Assembly: GCA_937918935.1 (NCBI GenBank)
Contig: CAKZSI010000044.1
Location: 1 to 64,000, forward strand
DNA from: an uncultured Chloroflexales bacterium
GTDB lineage: Bacteria > Chloroflexota > Chloroflexia > Chloroflexales > Chloroflexaceae
Direction: 5' to 3'
Length of the DNA stretch: 64,000 bases
Part shown: in pieces, positions 50,793 to 60,466 of the stretch
Layout of the letters: every line of letters starts with the position of its first letter
Numbering within the stretch: position 1 is the first letter of the stretch
The notes under the pieces: generated by a model
Databases searched by the model: none
What the model was told of the DNA's origin: nothing
The model's input: the letters and a program-made list of their open reading frames with translations, nothing else
Program-made: the position numbers and the translations under genes

Positions 50793-51758
50793 CTATGCTC
50801 CCAGAGACGTTGCGGCAGTGCTGGGGGTAAGGCGCATGATCCGCTCGGCGATGGTATCGGCGGTCACATCGAGGTAGCTGCGCCCATCCTCGACGTAGCG
50901 TGTCGCGTCGAGGTAACTGCCGCGGCCGGTATGGACCATGGGGCCGAGGCAGACCTTTTCGATTTTGCCCATTGCCAGGGCTTGATTCCACTGCGTGCCG
51001 CGGAAGATCGGCCAGCGGGCGGGGAAAATCAGGTCGCTCAGGTGGTGCCATCGGTCCCTGGTTCCATACAGATGGGTCAGAGCGCTGATCCGGCTGAGGC
51101 TGTCGCTGGAGTTCATGATGCCACCCAGTGAGAACACCTGAACGGGCGCGCGCAGGGTGGCCTGGATGTAGCCCGACGTTCCCAGGGCGATCTGGGCGCC
51201 GCCGCTGTAGCCGAGGAGGGCGACCTGCGAACCGCTGCCCAGGACGTAGCCATGGCGCAGCAACGCCTGAATGATCATTTCCGCCACGCCGTAGTTGTAC
51301 ATCGGTCCGTAGCGCCGGTCGGCGGAAACGGCGACGTGGAGCATGTTGCGCAGGTTGATCAGGCGCCCCACGCGCCGCAAGGGGCTTTTCTTGTTGAGTC
51401 GCAGCGAGTTGAGCCAGGCCCAGAACCAGGCCAGGTTGCCCTCGCTGGTGATACCCACATTGGCAAATGAATAGGCGAAGACATCGGTGACGATGACCAG
51501 GCCGGGGATGCGTTCGGCGATGGCATCCAGGAGCGCATCCTCGAAGGGAGTCGAGAACTCGCCGGAGATGTCATCAACGCCCGAGAGGTACACCAGGAAC
51601 GGCCCGGCAGCAGGCGGGCCGGGTGGCTGCAAGCGGTTTTGCGGTGTAGCCTTGCGCCACCCTGCCCACCAGATCAAGACCGAGAGTGGAATAGCAATCG
51701 CGAAGAGGATGAACAGGATCAGCAGCGCCCAACCCAGCCAGGACAATGCTGTAATCAT
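50793..51758 (-). CDS. Membrane-anchored alpha/beta hydrolase-like protein
   Basis: A 321-aa protein with an N-terminal transmembrane helix (about 5-29, then KATPQN). The soluble region carries an alpha/beta-hydrolase nucleophile elbow GYSGGAQIA (Ser about 203), preceded by LVYLSGVDDISGEF and followed by HLYGTRDRWHHLSD. A C-terminal His (MVHTGRGSY) may complete the triad. Lipase, esterase or peptidase activity is plausible; the substrate is unknown. The start overlaps the YIP1-like stop by ATGA, so the pair is translationally coupled. Confidence 0.72.
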   Translation of the reverse strand: MITALSWLGWALLILFILFAIAIPLSVLIWWAGWRKATPQNRLQPPGPPAAGPFLVYLSGVDDISGEFSTPFEDALLDAIAERIPGLVIVTDVFAYSFANVGITSEGNLAWFWAWLNSLRLNKKSPLRRVGRLINLRNMLHVAVSADRRYGPMYNYGVAEMIIQALLRHGYVLGSGSQVALLGYSGGAQIALGTSGYIQATLRAPVQVFSLGGIMNSSDSLSRISALTHLYGTRDRWHHLSDLIFPARWPIFRGTQWNQALAMGKIEKVCLGPMVHTGRGSYLDATRYVEDGRSYLDVTADTIAERIMRLTPSTAATSLGA

Positions 51759-52363
51759 CGTTCGCCTTTGACCACCGGCTCATAACCGGGAATCACCTGC
51801 GGAAGCTCCTCGCGCCGAACGAGGTGCGGCTTGCCGGTAGTGAGCGCCCAGATGCGACGGGCGACCGCCTCGGCTGGCTCGCTCAACAACCAGCGGGCGC
51901 CCTCCATCAGCAGGGTGCCTGCCAGGGCGCCCACGGCGGCCTGCCAGTGCGTCAGACCGGTAACGGCTACAATTGATGCCAGTGCAATGCTGAAGCTCCA
52001 CAGCCGCAGCCCCCAGCGAATGGCCGGGCCTACCAGTGGGAGCAGCGCCAGCGCGCCCAGCAGTAATGGACCGTAGGCGGTGCTCACGGTGACGAAGAAC
52101 AGGCGCAGGGGCACCTCGACGCCGAACAGCGCGCGCATCGCCAGCCAGAGCGTCCACATCCAGATGACGGCGCTCAGGACATACAACAGGGCCGAGGCGA
52201 GTAGGCCCATCGCGAAGCGCAGAGGTGTGATGCGGCTCATCAGCAGCGTCACGCCCTGTGTGCCAACGCCCTCGGAAAGTCCGGCGAGGAAGATCAACAG
52301 GGTCGCTGCGGCGATAGCCTGAGGCGAGAGGAGGACGTTCAGCCACTCGATCGGTAGCGTCAT
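51755..52363 (-). CDS. YIP1-family-like membrane protein
   Basis: A 202-aa protein with about five hydrophobic helices, an early S-E-G-V-G-T-Q motif and a long charged C-terminal tail. The layout of repeated helices with Gly/Pro-rich turns resembles YIP1/Yip-domain or DUF1282 proteins, which is a weak assignment. ATG is preceded by AAGGAG, and a TATAAT lies 30 bases upstream. Coupled to the alpha/beta hydrolase gene downstream, suggesting joint function in the membrane. Confidence 0.6.
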   Translation of the reverse strand: MTLPIEWLNVLLSPQAIAAATLLIFLAGLSEGVGTQGVTLLMSRITPLRFAMGLLASALLYVLSAVIWMWTLWLAMRALFGVEVPLRLFFVTVSTAYGPLLLGALALLPLVGPAIRWGLRLWSFSIALASIVAVTGLTHWQAAVGALAGTLLMEGARWLLSEPAEAVARRIWALTTGKPHLVRREELPQVIPGYEPVVKGER

Positions 52364-52392
52364 CGTGCTTCTCCTTCGATCCTTCGTCGTTT

Positions 52393-52398
52393 ATTATA
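52393..52398 (-). promoter_or_regulatory. -10 box (GGTTATAAT) of the YIP1-like/hydrolase unit
   Basis: Consensus TATAAT on the minus strand; predicted start near 52386, a 23-nt leader with a good ribosome site. Confidence 0.6.
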
Positions 52399-52526
52399 AC
52401 CTACGGCGGCGCGCGCGGCGTATGGATAGGTGAAGCAGGGAGAGGGTGAGGAGCAGCGCCCCGCCAATCGGTGGCAGGCGCAGGGAAAGCAGGATTGCCC
52501 ATACGTATAGAACGAAAGGAAGCTCT

Positions 52527-54230
52527 ATGCTGCTCGACCTTCCCGCATCCGCACAAACGACCCTCGACTGGTCCTGGGAACACTGGCAGCCCTTCTACGC
52601 TGCGCTGGAGGCGGCGCCGATCGCCGATCCCGCTGCCTGGCTCGCGGCCTGGTCGCAGGTGGCCGATTTGCTGGCCGAGACCTCCTCGCGCCTCGCGGTG
52701 GCGACGACTCGCGATACCACCGACAGCGACGCCGAGGCGCGTTACCGCGCCTTTCTCGGCCATGTGTACCCCCGCGCCCTGGCCGCCGATCAGGTGTTGA
52801 AGCGCAAGTTTCTCGATGCGAGGGTCGAACCGGAGGGTTTTGCCGTGCCGTTGCGCAATCTGCGCGCCGAGGTCGAGTTGTTTCGCGAGGCGAGCCTGCC
52901 GTTGTTGGCGGAGGAGCGCCGCCTGGGGAACGAGTATAACCGCATCATCGGCGGGCAGACAATCGAATGGGCGGGGCGTGAGTTGACCATCCCGCAGACC
53001 GAGCCGTTGCTCAAAGAGCCTGATCGCGCCGTCCGCGAGGAGGTGTGGCGGCGGGCCGCCGCGCGGCAACTGGCCGATCGCGAGGCGATCAACCAGCTCT
53101 GGCGGCAACTCCTGGCCCTGCGGCGGCAACTGGCGGCCAATGCCGGTCTGCCCGACTACCGGGCCTACGCCTGGCGCCTGTTGCGGCGCTTCGATTACAC
53201 TCCCGACGACTGCCTGCATTTCCACGAGGCCATCGAGGCCGTCGCCGTCCCCGCGGCTCGGCGGGTTTATGCCCGGCGCGCGGCGCGCCTGGGGCTTGAC
53301 CGGTTGCGTCCCTGGGATACGCACGCCCGCGCTCTACACGAGGCGCCGCTACGCCCCTTTCGCGACGGCGCGGAGCTGGCCGAGCGGGGCGAGGCGGTGC
53401 TCATGCGGGTAGATCCGGAGCTGGGGGGCTATTTCGCCACCATGCGCCGCGAGGGATTCCTTGACCTCGACAATCGCAAGGGCAAGGCGCCCGGCGGCTA
53501 CTGCGCCTACTTCCCCGTTGTGCGTCGGCCTTTCATCTTCATGAACGCCGTGGGCATGCCCGGCGATGTGCGCACCCTGCTGCACGAAGCCGGGCATGCC
53601 TTCCATGACTTCGAGATGGCCCATCTCCCCTACCACCAGCAGCGCGATGCGCCCATCGAGTTCGCCGAAGTCGCCTCCATGGCCATGGAACTGCTCGCTG
53701 CTCCCTATCTGCGCCGATCTGACGGCGGGTACTACGACCAGGCGGAATATGCCCGTGCGCGGATCGAGCATCTGGAGGGCATCCTCACCTTCTGGCCCTA
53801 CATGGCCGTGGTAGACGGCTTCCAGCACTGGGCCTACACCAACCCCGAGGCCGCCGATGATCCCGCCGCCTGCGACGTGGCCTGGGATCGGCTCTGGCGG
53901 CGGTTCATGGACGGAGTGGACTGGAGCGGTCTCGACGCCGAGCGGATGACCGGCTGGCACCGCAAGCAGCACATCTATCGTTACCCGTTCTACTATGTGG
54001 AGTATGGGCTGGCCCAACTGGGGGCGGTGCAGGTGTGGCGCAATGCCCTGAGCGACCAGCCCGGCGCAGTGGCGGCCTATCGCCGCGCCCTGGCCCTCGG
54101 TGGCGCCGTCACGTTGCCCGATCTCTTCCGGGCGGCGGGGGCACGCTTTGCCTTCGACACCGGCGCGCTATGGGAGGCGGTGGAGTTGATCGAAGGGACG
54201 ATTGACGTGTTGGAGCAGGCGGCAGTGTAG
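52527..54230 (+). CDS. M3-family oligoendopeptidase (PepF-like)
   Basis: A 567-aa thimet-type zinc peptidase. The catalytic motif LLHEAGHAFHDFE (HExxH) is present with a downstream Glu-containing helix (PIEFAEVASMAMELL) as third ligand. Family segments include QTIEWAGRELTIPQTE, FLDLDNRKGKAPGGYCAYF and HWAYTNPEA. Cleaves short peptides in the cytoplasm. Start ATG has AAAGGA; about 27 codons of open frame upstream lie in repeat-like DNA and are excluded. Stand-alone. Confidence 0.93.
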   Translation: MLLDLPASAQTTLDWSWEHWQPFYAALEAAPIADPAAWLAAWSQVADLLAETSSRLAVATTRDTTDSDAEARYRAFLGHVYPRALAADQVLKRKFLDARVEPEGFAVPLRNLRAEVELFREASLPLLAEERRLGNEYNRIIGGQTIEWAGRELTIPQTEPLLKEPDRAVREEVWRRAAARQLADREAINQLWRQLLALRRQLAANAGLPDYRAYAWRLLRRFDYTPDDCLHFHEAIEAVAVPAARRVYARRAARLGLDRLRPWDTHARALHEAPLRPFRDGAELAERGEAVLMRVDPELGGYFATMRREGFLDLDNRKGKAPGGYCAYFPVVRRPFIFMNAVGMPGDVRTLLHEAGHAFHDFEMAHLPYHQQRDAPIEFAEVASMAMELLAAPYLRRSDGGYYDQAEYARARIEHLEGILTFWPYMAVVDGFQHWAYTNPEAADDPAACDVAWDRLWRRFMDGVDWSGLDAERMTGWHRKQHIYRYPFYYVEYGLAQLGAVQVWRNALSDQPGAVAAYRRALALGGAVTLPDLFRAAGARFAFDTGALWEAVELIEGTIDVLEQAAV

Positions 54231-54299
54231 GATGATCGCTCGCCGAAGGAGGAGGTCGCTCCTCCCTTAACCCTTCAGAGGGCACTGCATGTCCAGGAG

Positions 54300-55229
54300 T
54301 CACAAACCTTCGCGGCATGCAGCGCAGGGGTAGCGCGGGTCGCCCTGTTCGAGTTGCACGGTCACATGTTCAATCCCGAAGCGCTGGTGCAGTTCGGCGC
54401 GCACCTGGGCGAGCAGCGCGTCGCATCCCTCCAGAGTTGCCAGCACCAGATGGGTGGTCAGGGCCGGCTCGGTGGTGCTGAGCGCCCAGATGTGCAGATC
54501 GTGGACCTCGCGCACGCTCGTCAGGCCGGTCAAAAAGGCCCGCACGGCCAGCGGGTCAACCGCGGCGGGCACGGCATCGAGGGCCAGGTCAATCGACTCG
54601 CGGGCCAGGTTCCAGGCGCCCCGGCCGACCATGGCGACAATCACCAGGCTGAGGAGCGGGTCAATCCATGACCAGCCGGTGAGCAGAATGAGCGCGCCGG
54701 CGACAATCACCCCCAGGGAAATGACCGCGTCGGCGGCCATGTGCAGAAAGGCGCCGCGGATGTTGAGGTCATTTGCCCGGCCCCGGGCGAAGAGCCAGGC
54801 AGTGAAGGCGTTGATCGCCACGCCTGCGCCGGCCACGGCGATCAGGGTCATGCCGGGCACCTCGGCGGGGGCGAAGAGGCGTTGACCGGCTTCCCAGGCG
54901 ATCCCGCCGATGGCGATGAACAGCAACGCGGCGTTGGCCAGAGCCGCCAGGATGGTAGCGCGGCGCATGCCGTAGGTGCGGCGCACTGTCGAGGGTCGCC
55001 GCGCGAGCAGTGTGGCGCCCCAGGCCAGCAGCAGGCCCAGCACGTCGCTCAGGTTGTGGCCGGCATCGGCTACCAGGGCCAGGGAGCCAACCATCACCCC
55101 GACGGTGAACTCGACGATCACAAAGCTGAGGTTCAGAGCGATGCCGATGGCGAAGGCGCGATCAAAGCGGGTGGTCATGTGGTGGTGATGGTGCGCGTGA
55201 TGTTCGCTGTGGTGGTGCTGGTCGGACAT
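54300..55229 (-). CDS. CDF-family cation (zinc/cobalt/cadmium) exporter, CzcD type
   Basis: A 309-aa cation diffusion facilitator with six transmembrane helices. The N-terminus is His-rich (DQHHHSEHHAHHHHH), a likely metal-binding tail. Helix 2 has ADAGHNLSDVLGL and helix 5 HMAADAVISLG, the H/D residues forming the transport site of Zn2+/Cd2+ exporters. A cytoplasmic domain follows (VREVHDLHIWALS, H-V-T-V-Q-L-E). It acts as a proton-coupled metal exporter. ATG with AGGAG ten bases upstream; very long open frame upstream is antisense to the GAF-array kinase and not real. Confidence 0.93.
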   Translation of the reverse strand: MSDQHHHSEHHAHHHHHMTTRFDRAFAIGIALNLSFVIVEFTVGVMVGSLALVADAGHNLSDVLGLLLAWGATLLARRPSTVRRTYGMRRATILAALANAALLFIAIGGIAWEAGQRLFAPAEVPGMTLIAVAGAGVAINAFTAWLFARGRANDLNIRGAFLHMAADAVISLGVIVAGALILLTGWSWIDPLLSLVIVAMVGRGAWNLARESIDLALDAVPAAVDPLAVRAFLTGLTSVREVHDLHIWALSTTEPALTTHLVLATLEGCDALLAQVRAELHQRFGIEHVTVQLEQGDPRYPCAACREGL

Positions 55230-55333
55230 GCAGGCGCTCCTGGTAAGGCTAGTGATTGGCGCTGATCCTACCACAGATTGGCGGGATCTCGCCAGCAACT
55301 CGGAGGGTTGCAACACAGCGTGCTCTCTGGCAG

Positions 55334-55357
55334 GGGGACGGGGAAATCCGGTTTCCG
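55334..55357. repeat. Module B copy, diverged
   Basis: GGGGACGGGGAAATCCGGTTTCCGC, in the divergent gap between the cation exporter and the large kinase. Confidence 0.55.
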
Positions 55358-55481
55358 CATACACATCAGAAACGCCAGGCACTTGCAGGGCCTTTGCCCG
55401 TTTATCGCCATTCAGATGCCCGCCTGGCGAGCCGGCCGTCGCGTACAATACCTGGTGGCGCATCACGTGAAAGGACGGCCC

Positions 55482-58400
55482 ATGACCGAAAACCCGACCG
55501 GGCAGCCAGGAACGCCGGTCTTCCGGAGTCCCCTGCACGTGCTGATCATTGACGCCGATCCCGAGCGAAGAGTTCATGTGGCGGCGACCCTGGGGCGCTG
55601 CGAAGGACAGGTCTTCCAGTGGACGTTGTGCGCCGCGGCGGATGAGGCGTTGGCCGTGCTGGAGCAGGCGCTGACGCCGGTTGACGTGCTGCTGATCGAC
55701 CAGCACCTGGCGCCTGGCGCCGATGGCATCGCCCTCCTGCCACAACTGTTGCGCCTCAGCCCCGAGAGCAGCGCGGTCGTCTTTACCGAGGCCGGCGATG
55801 AGGAGGCCGGGCGCCGTGCGCGAGCGGCCGGGGCCTACAGTTATCTTCCCCGGCCCTTCAGCACCGAGGCGCTCCTGCACCTGCTCATCAATCTGAGCGC
55901 CTGGCGCCAGACGCGCGATCAGTTGACCTGGTTCGAAGTGATCAACCGTTTCGCCGAGGATGCGCAGCATTTGTACGCCGCCAGGGCGCTCGAGGGCGTG
56001 ATCGTGCAACGCGGGCTGGAACTGGGCTTTGACCGGGTGCGGCTGTGGGTCAGTTCCGATGGCGGGCAGACGCTCGTCGCCACCGCCTGCGCGGGGCGCG
56101 AACCGCTGGAGCAGTTTCGCGGCCTGCGTCTGCGCGCGTCCGAGTCGCCCTACCTGATGCGTGTGGTACAGAGCCGCGTGCCGGTGATCTTCCGTGAGCT
56201 GGAGCACGGCAAGACCTGGCTGATGCAGCAGCGCTCCTGTCGGGGCTACGCGCCGCCGGCGGGCGAGTGGGTTGGATTGCCGCTCAGGGCCGGCGACGTG
56301 TTTCGGGGCGCCTTGATGCTCGACCGGCGCCGGGCGACCCCGCTGCGGCAGGATCAGTTGCTGCAACAGGCGTTGATCCTGTTTGCCCGGCAGGTTGGCG
56401 CCGCACTTGAGCGCACCGCGCTGCAGACCGAAACCGAGATCCTCAGCCAGATCGGGCGCCTGGCGGGGGCCGATCCGGCCGAACGCAGCGACCAGGCCTT
56501 GCTCGAAGCGGTGCGCCAGGCCCTCAGCCCGCGGATTGACGTCGAGAACTTTATCGTGGCCATGCGCAGCGAAACCTCGGGCTGGATCGAGTTGCTGCTG
56601 GATGTGAGCGAAGGGGTGCACGGCGAGCGCCGTTCCCTGCCGCCGGGGCGGGGCATGATTCACCAGCATCTGGTTCGCGGCCAGCCCGTGCTCCTGCGAA
56701 CGCCGCAAGAGATCCGCGCCTTTCGCTGGCGGCACGGCGTGGTGCGGCTGGAACGGCGCCTGGTCGCACGAAGCTGGCTGGGGGTGCCTCTGCTCGTCGC
56801 CGGGCGCGCGGTCGGGGCCCTGGTGCTCTTCAGCACGCGGCACGCCGAATGGTTCTCTGAAAACGACCAGCGTTTTTTGGAGGCGGTGGCGGCGCAGATC
56901 GCCGGGCCGCTGCACAACCGGCGCCTGCGTGAAGCGGCGGAATTGACCAACCGTCGCCTGATCTTGATGCAACAGGCCGCGGCGGCGCTGATCGCCATGG
57001 GTGACGATCCTCAGGATGACGATCGTCTCTGGCATGCCGCGCTGACGGTGATCACTGCCGGCTACGGTCTGTGCTACAACCTGGCCGCGTACTTCTCGCT
57101 TCACCGGGGGCGCACCCTGCTGCGCGGGCGCCTCGCCATCGGGCAGGTGACCCTGACCCAGGCCCGGCGCGCCTGGGCCGCCGACGAAGAGCGCGGCCAG
57201 ACTTTTGAGCATTACCTGGAGCAGTTGCGCCAGGGCGCCATCAGGCCCACGGTGCTCGACGGTCTGGTGCGCGGGCTGGAGATCCCTGTCCAGGATGGGA
57301 CAGGCGCCCTCGGGGAGGCGGTGCTCAACCTGGCCTGCGTGCGGGTGCCCGAGAGTGAACTGACGCAGCGTTTTCCTCCGCAGCTCGCTGCCTGCCTGCC
57401 CCCGGCTGACTACGAGGTCGCGCCGGTGATGGTTGCGCGCCGGCGCATTGGTATAGTGATCGTTGCCAATCCCCATTTGCGCCGCCCCCTCGACGATATG
57501 CCTCGCGATCTGCTGACCACCTGGCTCGCCCAGGTGGCGCTGATCTTCGAGACCCGGCGCCAGCGTCGTGCCGGTGAGCAACTGGCCGAGATCAGCCGTG
57601 CCGTCCTGGCGCGCGCCGCCGATCGCCCGCTGCGTGAGACCCTGGAGGAACTGAGCCGTTCGACGCGGGTGTTGATGAGCGCCAGTTGCGCGGCGATCCT
57701 GCCGCTCGAGCCGGGTTCTTCCCTCCGTCAGCCACACGTTGCCGCCAGGCACGCCGCCGGTGATGGCCTCCGCGATCCAGCCTTGCTACAATCCGCATGG
57801 TCTCCCGGTCCAGAGCCATTCATTACCCAGATCCTCGAGGCGCCCGGCCCGTTCGCCGTCGAAAACGCCTACGAACCGCCCTGGACCGTCGCGGACGATC
57901 CCGAACCGGGTTTCGTGGCACGTGAATGGCTCCGCTCGTTCATTGCTGCGCCGATTCTCGATCACCTGAGCGGCGATCCCCGGGGCGTGCTGGTCATCGG
58001 CTATCGCAGTCAGCGGAGTATTGACGAACGTGACCGCAGACTGTCTGGCTCGTTTGCCGAACTGGCCGGACAGGCCATGCGGAACTATGATGAGCGCGCC
58101 TTGTTGGAGCGTGAGCAGGAGGTCTTCGCGACCCTGCTCCAGGACACGCTGCGCCTCAAGCTGGACGCGCCTGACGCTGAGCGCGTCCTCTTCACCCGCA
58201 TTCTCCAGGCGGCCACCAGGCTGCTCAACCGGCCCGATGCGCGTCCCGGTCTAATTCTACGAGGCTGGCAACGACCCGACCGGCCTGGGCAGGCCCGTGC
58301 CATTCGCCAGGAGTATTTTTTGCTTGATGATGAGTTGAAATATGTTCAGGATCTTGACCTCTACCGTGGCATCACCGGACGGGCCTTCGAGACAGGCGAG

Positions 58401-60443
58401 CCGCAACTGGTCCACGATGTCAACGAACCGCCGTGGAACGCGATCTTCTTCGACCGCTTCTCACGCGGGACGCGGGCCGAGCTTGATGTGCTCATCCGCC
58501 TGGAGGACCAGGTGCTCGGGCTGATCAACGTCGAGTCACCGCAGGTCGGCGCGTTCACATCGGCCCACTGCGAGGCCCTCAAGCGGCTTGCCAACATCGT
58601 GGCCCTGGCGATTGACGTCAGCCAGACCCAGCGACAACTGCGCGAGTTGTACAAGGCCGTCGCGCCGATGATCGTCGCCGGCACGCTGCGAACCACTCTC
58701 CAGGCCGTGCTGGAGCAGATCCTGATCCTGGCGCCCAACCTGTCGGCTGTGACCATCTGGTATTGGGATGAGCAGCGGCGGGCGTTGGCACCCGGCGTGA
58801 CCCACGGCGTGCGTCACGAGGCGCACCTGGTGGAGGACCCCCACTTCTCTGAGGAGACGGTGCTGGGCCGGGTGGTGCGCCGGCTCGATCCGCTCTGGGC
58901 GGAAGACGCCCGCGCCGAGCCGATGCTCGATGGCCGGTTCGTGCATGAAGAGGACGTGGCTGCCTGTGTCGCCTTTCCCTTGCAAATTGGAGAAACCCCC
59001 AGTGATGATGAGCCGGTGGGTATGCCGATCTGGCTGCCGCCGTTTCCTGATGGGCGGCAACGCCGGGTGATCGGCGTACTCTTTCTGGTCTACCGGCAAC
59101 CCCATCGCTTCACTCGCCGAGAGCGGGTCATTCTGCCGATTGTGGCCAGCGTCGTTGCGGCGTGCATTCGTGATGCCTTCCACGTTGAGCGGCTCGCTGC
59201 GCGCCAGAGGCAGTTGCAGGCCGCCACCGATCTGGCCAGGGCCGTGCTCGAAGCTACCCTCGACCTCGATGAGACCCTGCGGCGCATGCTTGCTATCTTG
59301 CGCGATCTGATCCAGAACGAGCATCGCCGTCTGGGTCTGAGCGTGCTGCTGGCCGACGAAACCGAGCAGCACCTTAGTTTTACCCCCGCCTCGCGCGAGT
59401 TTTACCACTGGGAGTTTGTGGTCGAACGGCAAATCTTTCCCATTTACCCACCGCCCAATGGCGCCGATCCCCAGCCGGGCACGATTGCTGCGCGAGTGGC
59501 CCGCAAGGCCAGGGAGCAGCGCAGGGCCATCCTTGAGACCGTCAACGATGTGCGGGACGACCCGGACTACGTGCAGGCCAACCCGCGCACCCTGGCCCAG
59601 TTGACGATGGCATTGCTCAATCCTGAACACGATCATTCCGAACCCAGGTTGTTGGGTGTGCTGGTCATCGAAACCGATCGCACGAACGCCTTCTCGTTTG
59701 CCGATGAGCAGTTGATCGAGCGGCTGGCGCCAACGATCAGTCTCGCGATTGCCCGGGCGCGCGAGAACCGGGAGCGTCGTTTCAGCGAGTCGGTGGCCGC
59801 GATGACTGCCTGGGCCAGTCAGATCGCCCACGACATTGACCATGTGATCAGTGGGGCCAACAACGCGATCTACTGGCTGACCAAGACGGCCGAGCCCGAG
59901 CAGATGATGCACATCACGCGCATCAGCCAGAGCCTCGGCGAGATCAGGCGCCTGGCCCGCGCCTCCGACCAGCCTTCCTGTGAGCCGCCCTACGACATTG
60001 GCGCCTGGCTGCGGGAGCATGTGCCGCAGATCATCAAGCGGCGCGCCGGCGCCCCGGTGATGGTAACGTACATGCTGTCAGCCGAAGTGCTGCTGGTGCG
60101 GGCGAATGAAATCCTCCTCGAACGTGTGATGGAACACCTTATTCGCAACGCGCGACAGGCCAGACCGCGCGATTGCAGTATTGCCGTCACCACGGCGCGC
60201 GAGGGGGCCTTTGTCCGCATCACGGTCGCCAACGATGGCCCGTCGATCCCTCCCGAGGTGCAACAGCGCCTCTTCGTGGAGCCCATCCGGCGCGAGCAGC
60301 GTGTCACCGAAGGCGGGCGTGGCCTGCTTCTGGCCCGTTCAATGATGAAGACCCTGGGCGGCGAGATGGCCCTGGTCAGTCCGATTTCGCCGGTGACGTT
60401 CGCCCTCCGGCTCCCCCTGGCGAAACCGGATGATCCGCAGTGA
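55482..60443 (+). CDS. Giant REC / multi-GAF / HATPase signalling protein
   Basis: A 1653-aa cytosolic sensor. Residues about 19-135 form a receiver domain: acceptor Asp73 is kept, but the invariant Lys is Arg124 (LPRPF). Next comes an array of some seven GAF-like modules to about 1440. Segments such as SWLGVPLLVAGRAVGALVLFS, GVLVIGYRS, QVLGLINVESPQVGAFTS and RLLGVLVIETDRTNAFSF mark module ends. A short HisKA-like helix has His1450 (QIAHDID), and a C-terminal HATPase has N-box N1556 (RNARQA), NDGPSI and GGRGLLLAR. No transmembrane helix, so signals are soluble. ATG has AAAGGA. The receiver-kinase gene follows. Phosphoryl flow is not evident from sequence. Confidence 0.85.
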   Translation: MTENPTGQPGTPVFRSPLHVLIIDADPERRVHVAATLGRCEGQVFQWTLCAAADEALAVLEQALTPVDVLLIDQHLAPGADGIALLPQLLRLSPESSAVVFTEAGDEEAGRRARAAGAYSYLPRPFSTEALLHLLINLSAWRQTRDQLTWFEVINRFAEDAQHLYAARALEGVIVQRGLELGFDRVRLWVSSDGGQTLVATACAGREPLEQFRGLRLRASESPYLMRVVQSRVPVIFRELEHGKTWLMQQRSCRGYAPPAGEWVGLPLRAGDVFRGALMLDRRRATPLRQDQLLQQALILFARQVGAALERTALQTETEILSQIGRLAGADPAERSDQALLEAVRQALSPRIDVENFIVAMRSETSGWIELLLDVSEGVHGERRSLPPGRGMIHQHLVRGQPVLLRTPQEIRAFRWRHGVVRLERRLVARSWLGVPLLVAGRAVGALVLFSTRHAEWFSENDQRFLEAVAAQIAGPLHNRRLREAAELTNRRLILMQQAAAALIAMGDDPQDDDRLWHAALTVITAGYGLCYNLAAYFSLHRGRTLLRGRLAIGQVTLTQARRAWAADEERGQTFEHYLEQLRQGAIRPTVLDGLVRGLEIPVQDGTGALGEAVLNLACVRVPESELTQRFPPQLAACLPPADYEVAPVMVARRRIGIVIVANPHLRRPLDDMPRDLLTTWLAQVALIFETRRQRRAGEQLAEISRAVLARAADRPLRETLEELSRSTRVLMSASCAAILPLEPGSSLRQPHVAARHAAGDGLRDPALLQSAWSPGPEPFITQILEAPGPFAVENAYEPPWTVADDPEPGFVAREWLRSFIAAPILDHLSGDPRGVLVIGYRSQRSIDERDRRLSGSFAELAGQAMRNYDERALLEREQEVFATLLQDTLRLKLDAPDAERVLFTRILQAATRLLNRPDARPGLILRGWQRPDRPGQARAIRQEYFLLDDELKYVQDLDLYRGITGRAFETGEPQLVHDVNEPPWNAIFFDRFSRGTRAELDVLIRLEDQVLGLINVESPQVGAFTSAHCEALKRLANIVALAIDVSQTQRQLRELYKAVAPMIVAGTLRTTLQAVLEQILILAPNLSAVTIWYWDEQRRALAPGVTHGVRHEAHLVEDPHFSEETVLGRVVRRLDPLWAEDARAEPMLDGRFVHEEDVAACVAFPLQIGETPSDDEPVGMPIWLPPFPDGRQRRVIGVLFLVYRQPHRFTRRERVILPIVASVVAACIRDAFHVERLAARQRQLQAATDLARAVLEATLDLDETLRRMLAILRDLIQNEHRRLGLSVLLADETEQHLSFTPASREFYHWEFVVERQIFPIYPPPNGADPQPGTIAARVARKAREQRRAILETVNDVRDDPDYVQANPRTLAQLTMALLNPEHDHSEPRLLGVLVIETDRTNAFSFADEQLIERLAPTISLAIARARENRERRFSESVAAMTAWASQIAHDIDHVISGANNAIYWLTKTAEPEQMMHITRISQSLGEIRRLARASDQPSCEPPYDIGAWLREHVPQIIKRRAGAPVMVTYMLSAEVLLVRANEILLERVMEHLIRNARQARPRDCSIAVTTAREGAFVRITVANDGPSIPPEVQQRLFVEPIRREQRVTEGGRGLLLARSMMKTLGGEMALVSPISPVTFALRLPLAKPDDPQ

Positions 60444-60466
60444 GAGTAAAAGCGCCGCGGGCAAAA

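Noticed and set aside
55230-57752. Long leftward open frame extending the cation exporter by over 800 codons
   Set aside because: Antisense to the GAF-array kinase; His/Arg/Pro-rich low-information sequence. The exporter starts at its His-rich ATG with a good ribosome site.
58536-60020. Leftward 494-codon open frame opposite the giant kinase
   Set aside because: Antisense shadow; no motifs, and the sense frame contains clear GAF modules.
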